Shown here piece by piece: positions 11,901-20,691 of a stretch of DNA of 40,005 bases (positions within the stretch are counted from its first letter, which is position 1; each line of letters begins with the position of its first letter). The DNA lies in assembly GCA_000310025.1 (NCBI GenBank), contig FN648771.1, positions 6,216-46,220 of the forward strand, in the 5' to 3' direction. Below the pieces are notes generated by a model. It worked only from the letters and a program-made list of their open reading frames with translations. It was not told where the DNA came from and made no database searches. A program made the translations under genes and the position numbers. This DNA comes from Ectocarpus siliculosus (Eukaryota > Sar > Phaeophyceae > Ectocarpales > Ectocarpaceae).

Positions 11901-13837
11901 ATCAGTCACGTCTTCGGCCGACGCGCGACTTCCCTGCCTTTTAGGTGATGACTCACATCATGTTCCAGGTCGTGCATTGGCTCGTTGAAGTCCTCGACGA
12001 GGACCGCCGGCAGTACAACAAAGAGAACCCCGACGAGAGCCAGGGGTCGGAGGGACAGCTGGGGCCTGAACTGCTGCATGTTTACGAGGCTCCGGGTTTC
12101 AACGCCATGCTCCGAGCAGCTGACTGGGCGGACAAGTACCGCACTCCGGCGAGCGGAGGAGGAAGGAACGGCGGCGCGCCTCCGAGCAAAAAGAAGATCA
12201 AGCGGAAGTACCTCGATACCACCAACGACCAGGTCTTCAACCAGACGTGAGTGTAGTGTTGCCTCCTCAAGGACAACCAACGGAGAGTCTCCGACGACGT
12301 GCTACCCCGGCCGTACCCGGTCGATCTATGCACACTTTATTGTCACTCACAAGGCTTTCACACATCGGACAGATCCTGAGCTAGCTCACCTTGTGTCCTT
12401 CAGGTCACCACCGAACCAACATTCCACGATCACCTATATCCTTGAGCTCACCTCTGGCAAACATACCCTGATCGCCTATGTCCTGCTCGCCTCCCGTACG
12501 TAGGGGTCCAACGAAATATAATGAAGCGAGCGCGAAAAAGAAGGGGAGGAGAGAGAGAGAGAGGCAAACAGGTGTAGTTAGATATGAATGTAGCCTATGT
12601 AAGCCACCACACAGAGGCCACTACTGCCACTGCACACACACACACCTCACCCGCCACCACCAGCCAGACGTGAACGCCGGACGTTATTTGATGGTGTATA
12701 CGAGAAGCTCTCAAATCTGTTGCTTGCTGCTGCTGCTGCTGCTGCTGTGTGGATGCACTACTTACTTTCCTCGCTAACTCTGCTACCAGCATGCAACAGG
12801 CTCTAAAAAAATCGCCCCGATGGCCCCTAAGTGTGTACGCGTCATTGTCTCGCTGTTTCAGGGTGCATCTGTTGTGGATCAAAGAATGGCCTGCCGGCAG
12901 TCGACGGAGAAAGACCGCAGATTGACTGGCTTATGTGCACTCGCTTTTCCTCGCTTTTACGCTGCCAGCAGCAGGCGACGGGCTCTGACAGTCTCGCACC
13001 CGAAGCCTCCTATGATGTGTACCTTTGGCTGGCCTTGGTCTACAGCAGTCTCGTGTGCTGCTGTGCTTGTTGTCTCGTGTGTTGTCTACGTGTGTGTGCG
13101 TGTCATCATGTATGTGCTACTGCTGCCGCTTCTGTTGCTGTGCTACGTCTTTCAGGGGATTCCCGTTCGGCGGCGTGAAACAACCAGTCAATATTCTACA
13201 CATATCTCTGTCCTACATTGTGGACATGTGATTGGTGGGAGCGCGGGTAACAACTCGCCTCCACCCCTCTCAAACATCGATGATTATTACTTGTGTCTTC
13301 CTGTCCAACATAAAAATGCCCTACGTATGGGCCCGGTTCCCTATGTCCTTCAGATCACCTCGGGGAAACTTACACCGAACACCTACTCGGAGTATGCCCT
13401 AACGATCAACAGGGACATATCATAACCCTCAACAAAAGAGCTATTTAGCTCGATCTGCGTGGATCTGATCTGTCCTATGTGTGAAGGCTTTGGACCATGA
13501 ATTTTCTACCGGTGTCTGATGCCTGTGGACGTTTTGGGGGCTTTGCAATCGCCCTCGGGACACGGGCTGAGCGTCGCCTCCTGTTGTCTCTCGGCTCGCG
13601 CCCATTTCCCTTTCTTGCAGGGTGCGCACATTTTTGGGCAATTGCGTGTCCAAGATTGCCAAAGACAAGAACCTGACGCCGGACAACATTACGTCCAAAG
13701 CAGACGCGGACATTTTCTTCAAGCCGTACCTGACGGTTTCGAGTCCGGCGTCGGCCGCGGCTGGATCAGCTGCTGAAGGGGCGGCGACGGGAGCAGCCGC
13801 CGGAGGGGCATGGGCAGCAGGAGAGGCTTCTGGATAG
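5943..13837 (+). CDS. six-exon gene, 453-aa protein of unknown function
   Basis: Exons: 5943-6203, 7699-7923, 8539-8778, 9079-9195, 11945-12246 and 13621-13837. Splice phases are 0, 0, 0, 0, 2 and the summed length is 1362 nt, ending in TAG. The ATG at 5943 follows a pyrimidine-rich leader. Residues 1-75 are rich in Ser, Arg and Gly (low complexity, probably disordered). About 88-280 are mixed helical sequence with an acidic patch (ENADEDESEDDS). Exon 5 holds VMTHIMFQVVHWLVEVLDED. Residues 363-369 are KKKIKRK, a possible nuclear-localisation signal. The C-terminus is an Ala/Gly-rich tail ending GEASG. No signal peptide or transmembrane segment is evident. I do not recognise the family. The agreement of five consecutive introns in phase without a stop argues for a real, recently functional gene, host or transposon-borne. 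The least certain boundary is the GTAGCG donor at 7924; a stronger-looking GTGAGT at 7979 would break frame with exon 3. Confidence 0.65.
6204..7698 (+). other. intron 1 of the 453-aa gene
   Basis: GTGCGT donor and TACGACAG acceptor. The intron carries several long C tracts on the coding strand (about 6418-6448, 6850-6867, 7376-7396), T runs and no convincing coding sequence. Confidence 0.55.
7924..8538 (+). other. intron 2 of the 453-aa gene
   Basis: GTAGCG donor and a TTTTCAG acceptor at 8532-8538. A poly-C block lies at about 8457-8486. The first 57 bases after the donor remain open in frame, so a longer alternative exon 2 cannot be excluded from sequence alone. Confidence 0.45.
9196..11944 (+). 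other. intron 4 of the 453-aa gene, 2.75 kb, repeat-laden
   Basis: GTGTCG donor and CCTTTTAG acceptor. It contains the fold-back MITE at 10073-10385 and alternating G and C runs at 10469-10523, 10788-10829 and 10996-11008. No protein-like frame is present. Its size relative to the other introns fits enlargement by insertions. Confidence 0.5.
10073..10385. mobile_element. fold-back MITE in intron 4
   Basis: Two long, imperfect inverted arms of about 130 bp. GCACCACTTCGAGCGTGTG at about 10097-10115 is mirrored by CACACGCTCGAAGTGGTGC at 10342-10360. Further inward, CATGGGTGCTGTGTGTGG at 10156-10173 is mirrored by CCCACACACAGCACCCATG. The outer ends share ACCTAG-type sequence. With ~310 bp and no ORF this fits a non-autonomous DNA transposon. 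Target-site duplications are not clear, so the superfamily is open. Confidence 0.75.
12247..13620 (+). other. intron 5 of the 453-aa gene
   Basis: GTGAGTG donor at 12247 and CTTTCTTGCAG acceptor ending at 13620. It contains a GAGA run (12549-12563), a CTG run (12728-12748) and scattered near-repeats of a TATGTCCTTCAG(A/G)TCACC sequence at about 12400 and 13340. No coding sequence was recognised. Confidence 0.55.
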
Positions 13838-15500
13838 AAGCTGTGCCCTCTTGGCCTCTACCACAGCCTGTTCAGAACCCCCCGTGCGCGGCGAAAGTGA
13901 ACGCAGGTGGGAGGCCGCAAGGTGGCACCATCGACCGACCATGTCTCTTCGGAGGCGAGTCGTTGTGGTTTGGTTTGGCGTGTGTCTAGCTTTCTGTTGC
14001 GCGCACTGACAACAGAAGGCATTCTTGTTTCGTTATTTCCCCGTGATGGGAGAAGGTGACGACTCTTGCTGCATTTTTTTGTTTTAGTAGTAGGGGCACG
14101 GACTTTTGTAAACTTGCGGATGGTCATGTAAATTATGAGATCACCTCGTCGTGTTCATATCCTCATGTGTACAATAGTGTGAGGTCGTCGACGCTGCAGG
14201 GCAGACGGTGCACTAGTCGAATGTTAGGGTACTCTGCGCGTAAAAAAAGACGGTCTTAGACGTTGTTGTTGTCGACGTATGTGTCTTAAATTTTGTTTTC
14301 GTATTTTTGTCTGTGACTGCAGACGGTGCTGTGTGTTTTTTTTGTTTGCGCGGGCGGGGGTTCTGTAAAATTGCGGGTGATCATGTGTTTGTCGAGAGAG
14401 GCTCAAGGGATGCGTGTGCATCCTGTTCATTTGTAAAATAGTGCGAGGTCGTCGACGTTGCACGGCGGACGGTGCCGGTCGAATGGCACAGGGTTTGGTA
14501 CCGTTGTTGTTGTGGTAAATTGTCTTAGTTTTTACATCTAGACTGTCGTAGAGAGGGTGGTGACTCTTCTTGCTGAGGTGTTTTAGTCGTGGCTGACGGA
14601 GGATGTGCGCGAAGCCGCGGACTTTCCTCTCGCCAAGGACTTTGTATGGTTTTTTGTGAGTACGTCTTATCAACGTGTTTGTTGTTATCTGGTGGTCTGA
14701 CCCTTGCCGGGTTCGACCAAGAAAGCTCGCGGGGTGTTGTTCAAGTATTATCCGAATCATGTCTATGCACGTGTATAATGTTGAGTTCCTCGTAGACGGT
14801 ACATAGGCTGCACGTAGAAGTAGAGAGGGGTGTCTCTTCTTGTGCCCCTACGTGCGGGGGCGTTTCTAGTGTTGTGGTCTGCGGGTGTTCGATTGTGTCG
14901 GTTGTTTTTGCTTGTCTTGAGATGGAGAGAGTGAGAAGGCGGGTTATGGTGATATCTCGGTGTGCGTTTTGTGGCATATGCTGTGTCTCTTGCGTAGCTT
15001 TCGATCATTCTCTTGGTTTTATGGCGTCTACTCTTGTGAGTTACATGTGGTGGCGCTTCGTGTTGTAGCCTGTCATCTGGAGAGGGTGGAGGGTGGCGAT
15101 GATGACTCATGTGTCGCGTATTTTTTTTGCCATGGGGGGAGTTGAGCGCGTATTTCCGCTACGGACTCCATTGTACTTGCTGGTATGTTTCTATTACTGC
15201 ATGAGTTTGTTGCCTTTTCGCCGGTATACCTTTCGCGCTATGCGTCGGTCTACTGCTGTAGAGAGGCACATATTGCATCGAGAAGAGTCGCTGTCGCATT
15301 TTTTGTAATTTACAAGCATGTGTGGATTCGCGGGAAAAGGACGAACTCAATATCCATCTCTTACTGTCCTCGTCGACCACGACGGCTGTGAGGTGCCGGG
15401 GGCGGGGGCGGGTACGACCTTCGCGTTGTCGGCCTTAGCGAACGTGACTGGCTAACTATCTCGTACATTCACCGAGCCTGCCAGTCGAAGTGCTCAGAGC
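13838..15500. other. G/T-rich gene-free region with degenerate tandem duplication
   Basis: The plus strand is strongly enriched in G and T. A ~265-bp duplication is visible. Copy one (about 14052-14240) and copy two (about 14330-14500) share GTGAGGTCGTCGACG/GTGCGAGGTCGTCGACG, a following GGCAGACGGTGC/GGCGGACGGTGC, and a TTTTGT(A/T)AA...TTGCGG block upstream. A weaker third echo begins at about 14552. Arg/His-rich minus-strand frames here are composition artefacts. No gene is supported. Confidence 0.55.
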
Positions 15501-15501
15501 A

Positions 15502-15850
15502 CCTTGGCAATCTCACGCTCGCGAACTAGCCTTGCCAAACACATCGTAGGCAATGAGCCTTGCCAATCTCCGGGTCGCGAACGAGCTTGCAATCCCACTT
15601 TCGCGAACAAGCTTGCCAATCGCCAATCGCACGCTCGCGAACTAGCCTTGCCAATCTCAAGTTCGAAAACGACCTTGCCAAGCACATCGTAGGCAATGAG
15701 CCTTGCCAATCATACGTTCCCGCACTAGCCTTGCCAATCTCAAGTTCGAAAACCACCTTGCCAATCGCCAATCGCACGCTGGCTATATCTAGCCTTGCCA
15801 ATCTCACGTACGCGAACGAGCTTGGCAAGCACATCGTAGGCAATGAGTTT
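15502..15850. repeat. 28-bp minisatellite with five-unit higher-order period
   Basis: About twelve units of ~28 bp, most beginning CCTTGCCAA. Two unit classes alternate. X contains CTCACGCTCGCGAAC or variants, and Y contains ACATCGTAGGCAATGAG. Y units start at about 15530, 15673 and 15820, so every fifth unit is Y and the higher-order period is about 143-147 bp. Longer X variants with CCAATCGCCAATCGCACGC occupy matching positions in successive periods, which indicates block amplification. Confidence 0.85.
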
Positions 15851-15998
15851 GTCAAACCGTTTTTCTGTCGGGGATTGCCAAGGTTGGTGAAGGGACGGAG
15901 GTTGGACAACCCAACGGACTCTTCAGGGGCTCGACCTTGCCGATGACCCCCCCCCCCCCTTGCCGAAAAGTCCCCAAGGGGGTTCGACCTCCACCTGT

Positions 15999-16384
15999 GA
16001 TCGTTCCGCGACGCAAACGTCGACGTCTCCGTTTTTTGTTTGTTCCCTCCGCACTCCTTCCTTGCGACGGTTTTCACACTGACTTCGAACGTGGGGTGCA
16101 ATTTCGTCTCTTCGTACCTTCCTCGTCGGCCTTTTCCATCGTCCATTTTTCGGCTTCTTGATTCCGATAGACAAGACTACGGACTGACATGTCCCTTTCA
16201 CCCCCGACGGGACCGCGCGCTCGTCGAGTGCCGAAGTTCTTCACCACTTTCTTGCCTCTCCCAACACCGTCCCTTCTTCCCGCCCCTACAATCCTCTCCC
16301 CTCCGTCTTCTTCTTTCCGCCCTCCCGTCCTGGATGTTGGCCCCCAGCCCCATTGGGGGGCGGGGGGCCAATCCTTAACCCTAG
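15999..16384 (+). mobile_element. hairpin-ended dispersed repeat, copy 1
   Basis: A ~385-bp sequence from GATCGTTCCGCGACGC to AATCCTTAACCCTAG, matched over most of its length by 30427-30825. The last 60 bases hold a strong stem-loop (GGCCCCCAGCCCC / GGGGGGCGGGGGGCC at about 16339-16369) placed ~11 nt before CTAG, and a T follows. This layout resembles a Helitron 3' terminus (hairpin then CTRR, next to T). No Rep/helicase or TC 5' end can be tied to it. A short CCCTAGTATTTTT echo follows. Other terminal-repeat element types remain possible. Confidence 0.55.
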
Positions 16385-16815
16385 TATTTTTAACCCTAGT
16401 ATTTTTATATAGAGAGAGATGTCCGGTTGTACCACTATTTCATTACGTTCATGTACACACATCCTGTACGAAATGTCGTTCACCACTGCTTGATACTTTG
16501 CCGTTGATTGCCGGATTGTACTTTTCAGCAACAGTGCAACGCATTGTAATTTTGGGTCGACGCCACGAGCGCTGGGGGACCCCCCCCTCCTCAGAGGGCC
16601 CCTTCGCTTCTTACGTTATCGCAGTCTGTCGTACGCTGCGTTACAGAACAGGAGCATAGACGGGGGCGGGTAACCCTCATCCACCCACCCCGCGAGGGGC
16701 CGCGGCGCTAGCTTGTGCACTAAAAGGTTGAACCAGGACCTAAACACAAATTTATTCTGTCGGTGAAAGATATTCCCCTGCACTCCGTGCCCGAAAACAC
16801 GTCTATTATCTGCAG

Positions 16816-16985
16816 CGGACCCGGAATTGGACCAGTATGATGCCTGCATCGAAGCCATGGGAGCGACTCGCAATCCCACCATAGGCACGCTCATCAAATT
16901 CGCGGATGCACGCGAGCGTATGAAGGCCTTGAGACTGCGTGGTCTTGGTCGTATCTCCGCCTTTGCGTACCTTCAGAACAACTAA
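16816..16985 (+). CDS. possible terminal exon, unknown
   Basis: A TATCTGCAG acceptor at 16807-16815 opens a 56-codon frame (phase 1) ending in TAA at 16983-16985. The peptide reads DPELDQYDACIEAMGATRNP..., then LIKFADARERMKALRLRGLG, which is well-balanced helical sequence unlike its shadow frames. AATAAA lies at 17097-17102. No upstream exon was identified, so it may be a gene fragment carried by a transposon. Confidence 0.28.
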
Positions 16986-17330
16986 GGGCTGTTGCCGGGG
17001 CTCGTACTCAGTTGACCCTCGTAACCACTGTGCGAAGGGCAGTGCTTACGGAATGTCCGTGCATGTCTTGCCAGCTTTGACCCTCGCCCGCATCACAATA
17101 AAACGTGTAGATTGTGAAGCCCCAGTGCGCTCTCGATAATCGCGACTGTGGATACGTATTACCGAGAGCGGGAAATACGCTTCGTATGAAATTACGCCGT
17201 TCCCCTGAAACCTCAGGCTCCCCACCCTACACGAGTACTGTAGGACGGAAGGGGGGTGGGGGGGCATGAGCGGGATTTATGTGAAGCCCGGTGATACTTT
17301 TTGTCTGGTGTGTTTACAACTTTGTTGCAG

Positions 17331-17568
17331 GCTGCCACTCCCAATGGGGCCTAAACCTCACCGATAGGCCCGTGTTCCAGTACAATCGTTTTGACAAGAA
17401 GGGGGAACAAACAACAAACTTGGGACCTTCTCGTCCACGCTTGCCGTGCACGTTCAAATGTTCTCGGAAACAACCAGGTGGTTGGATGAGCTGGAAGTCT
17501 ACCGCGAACGCAGCCTTCCTGACGCGACCACGTTTACCGAAGCACGACATGCCCCGAAGATGGGATGA
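17331..17568 (+). pseudogene. frameshifted coding fragment, unknown
   Basis: It follows a CAACTTTGTTGCAG acceptor. The first frame reads LNLTDRPVFQYNRFDKKGE, and near 17426 the protein-like reading moves to another frame (TFSSTLAVHVQMFSETTRW, then LDELEVYRERSLPDATTF) and stops at TGA 17566-17568. Loss of one base near 17426 would account for the switch. The family is not recognised. It may belong with the exon-like frame 350 bp upstream. Confidence 0.3.
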
Positions 17569-20130
17569 ACTCCTTCGGGGATTCGTGTTTTTCCTTGTGC
17601 GAGTTGGTTGCTTTCTTTTCAACTGGTTAGGGTGGTGCGTCGAATGAACTTCCTTGCATTTGTCCTTGGCGGGGTCGGTTTATGTTTCATTCCAATTGGC
17701 AACGTTCATGTTGCTTTCATGTCTCGAGGCCGTCTTCTGTTGTCGGCCACCGTTTTCCTGCTGGTTGAAACTATTTGGCCCTTTATTTTACGTGCTTCTT
17801 TACTTGCTGCCTCCGGCCCCGTTGAAAGGTGAATGTTGGTCACACAGGGTCGGCAACCCAGGTTGATCTAGACTCCAGATGCCGCCCTTTGAAAGGGGGA
17901 TCTCCAGTAACGCACATACCGACTCATGATCATACGCGAGAGGTATTTATTTATAGACCACCCAAGGAATATGAAGTATTCTGCAAGGGAAGCTGTTGCA
18001 GTCTTTCGGTTTGGGGTTAATGTGTTGGGAAGGTGGTGGGATTGTCACCTTTGATGTTGGGTGCATGATCAGGCTGTGTGCATTGGTTGTATGGTTTGGA
18101 TGCTGGACAAATGTTCTACAACGTGGGTGACCCTATGTAGTTCATCGTGAAGTGGATGTTCGGGTGATGATTGTTGTTTGAGTGCTTGATGGATACATGG
18201 TACAAGGCGTTGCAGCGGCGGTTATTGGCTGCACAGCACAGACGACCCGGGAGAGGTCTGTCTCGATGTTGGTGTATTCCTCGGGTGTTCATTTTGTGCG
18301 GTGAATGAGGGGGTACGCGTGTACAGCTTGCCATCCCTTGCCATATACTTGAGACAAGTGGCAATAAGGTACAACTGGAGCAAAGGGGCATCATGCTAGG
18401 AGGCGTGGGGATGGCGAACGAACCCCACAGGGTCAATGAAATGTGAGATACAATAATATTGTCTACGTTGGGCGTGACAAAACAGAGGTCAATGTCATGT
18501 GTTGGTTTGTACCAATTATTGCGTCGAGTAGAGGTACGGAATACAGTTCAAGAACAACGAAAATTTGTGACACTTGTGACGGTATTGGCTACACCGACAA
18601 CAACGTTGAGGAAAACTGTGTCCGAGTGTTCGATGCATGAACACACGCCGGAGGTATTACCCACACTGACTACCCGAGGTTTGCCGGGTACACTGTTCCA
18701 GTCTTTCGACTTCGGGGTGATGTCTTAGGAAGGCGGTAGGATATTGACGTTGGTGTTGTGGGCATGACGGCACTGTTCATTGGTGTCATGTTTGTGTGCG
18801 GAAAAATCTACTTCTACGTGGGTGACCGGTCGTTCTTATTGCCCAATAAAACACGAAAAAAAAGCGAAACCGTGTTTTCTTGAACACATATGGAGGCGTT
18901 TTTCCCCGAAAGCGTGAAAAGAAGTAGCCGGGTGGTTGGGGGCTTGCTACTTTCACGAATCCGTGTTTTTGACAGAAGCATCGGACAAGCGCACCGCGGA
19001 CGCTGTAACATCACTGAGAACGCTAGAAAAATCTGCCAGACTCACGTCCAGGTCTGTTGTGGAGATGGACAAGCGGAAGAAGCGGCGTTCAGTCCGTTCT
19101 TGGCCCAAAACGAGGCATTGCGTGGTGCTCTCGTCTTCAACTGCTGCTGTTGGTGCTTGGGGATATTTTTCAATCACACATAGCAAAACACGGAAACAGT
19201 AGAAGGAGTACAGCAGCAGCAGGAAGACCTCCAACGCGCTGATTCCTTCGGTTCGGCTGTCCATATGATACCATCTCCCGGCGCCGTGCTGCTTCGTGGA
19301 TATTGGGTGCTTGGGTGCTGCTCAATAAAGTGTGTGAGAGACGTGTGCCACCTCACCAAACTGCCGTTGGAAAAAATGCGGCGAGATGATGCGTTTTTGG
19401 TCGGACGCATCAACATCAATCCACGGAACTACGCAGCAGTCGAGCGACAGGGCCTCCGACACGCTAATTCTTTCGGATTGGCCATCTATATAATGCTGGC
19501 CGTCAGCGCGGCTGCCGCGCTATGATTGTCGAGCTCGTCTACCTTTGCGCAGGTGGTGGTCAAAGATGGGAGTCGCAACCGTGAAAAATGAGCTGGCAAA
19601 CTGAATAAATCGCAAGCAGCACCCAGGTGGCGACACTCTGCCCTGCGCCTGTTATTGCTGAAAACTGAAACAGCAGGCCAGGTGGACAGGATCTTTGTCC
19701 TCTGTGTCGGGTGCTGCTCATTGCGCTTTCACCGCTGCTCTATGGTGAGCAATACCATGTCAACCTGTTGTGTGTCTAGCAAAACGTGTATTCAGGGAAG
19801 GAAACGAACTGTTCGCGATGACATCACGATTGGAACAAGCGCAAAATAGTCGGAAATTCTCTGTCACCGTTTCGTGAAAAAAAGCGTTTATTTTTCGTTG
19901 CGTTCACAATACCTCTGAGTAGCTTGTGTGCTTGGTAGATACATGTAAGTTGCTGGCGCTTTATTGTTGGACTGCACAGATGACCCAAGAAATGCCCCTC
20001 GATGTCGTTGCTCTCGTGCGGTGTACATTGCGTGCTTTGAATGTGTGGGGGGGGGGTGCACAAGTGACACGAAGCGGATTCCATGCTTGGCGACGTGCCG
20101 ATGGCGCTTGAGCTCCACATGGCCAATACC
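17569..20130. other. gene-poor region with diverged duplications
   Basis: Two internal duplications are visible. About 17985-18135 resembles 18680-18825 (shared CAGTCTTTCG, GGAAGG(T/C)GGT(G/A)GGAT and ACGTGGGTGACC). About 19205-19265 resembles 19440-19505 (shared (G/A)CGCTGATTCCTTCGG-type block). Small frames at 18459-18728, 18936-19202 and 19265-19525 have somewhat protein-like composition but no splice or homology support. I call no gene. Confidence 0.45.
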
Positions 20131-20345
20131 ACCACGGAACTCCATGGAGACCCATAGAGTATCATGGAACGCCATGGAGTTCCACGGATATCCGTGGAAT
20201 ACCATGGACCTCCGTGAAAATCCATGGAACTCCGTAGAACCCCATGGAATATTTCGTGGACGTCCATGGAACTCCAAAGAATATTCCATGGCTTTCCGTG
20301 GAGGTCCATGGAATTCCATGAAATAGTCCACGGAGTTCCATAGAA
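20131..20345. repeat. 10-bp-period palindromic satellite (CCATGGA motif)
   Basis: About 21 consecutive words of 10-11 bp of the type CATGGAACTC, CACGGATATC or CGTGGAATAC. Each contains the near-palindrome (C/T)CC(A/G)TGGA. The period matches one DNA helical turn. All frames are open on both strands because the motif is self-complementary, giving spurious W/H/P/M/E/F-rich peptides. There is no evidence of a gene. Confidence 0.9.
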
Positions 20346-20691
20346 TTGACAAATAAGGTAGGGCACCCCATGTTTGGAGATGACTTCTACCGAGCGGTGT
20401 GTCTGTTGTCTGCTATGCATATTGTAGTCTACTCGATGGATGGTGATCATGTGGACGGTGAGGATGTCGACGCAATTTTACCTGTTCCATACCAATGGAC
20501 AAAACCCTTCACCCTCTTGGAGAGCATAGAACGAGTTCGGAGCACCCTTCACATTAATTCTTCGCCTTCATCACATCTGTTACATTCTTTCCGCCCTCTA
20601 CATTGGGGGGTGGGGGCCCAATTTTTTTCCACAGTACGGGCTACTCTAGCAATCGACAGACCCTATTCGCTCGCCCTGCCCTGGTGCTCAT

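Noticed and set aside
14224-14760. 178-aa Arg/His-rich minus-strand ORF
   Set aside because: Produced by the G/T skew of the region; no splice, start or domain support, and it crosses a degenerate tandem repeat.
15502-15850. CRISPR-like array of 28-bp repeats
   Set aside because: Units are directly abutting variants without unique spacers, in a eukaryotic context with no cas genes; it is a minisatellite.
20100-20450. 208-aa and 154-aa minus-strand ORFs rich in W, H, P, M and F
   Set aside because: They arise because the 10-bp palindromic satellite lacks stop codons in every frame.
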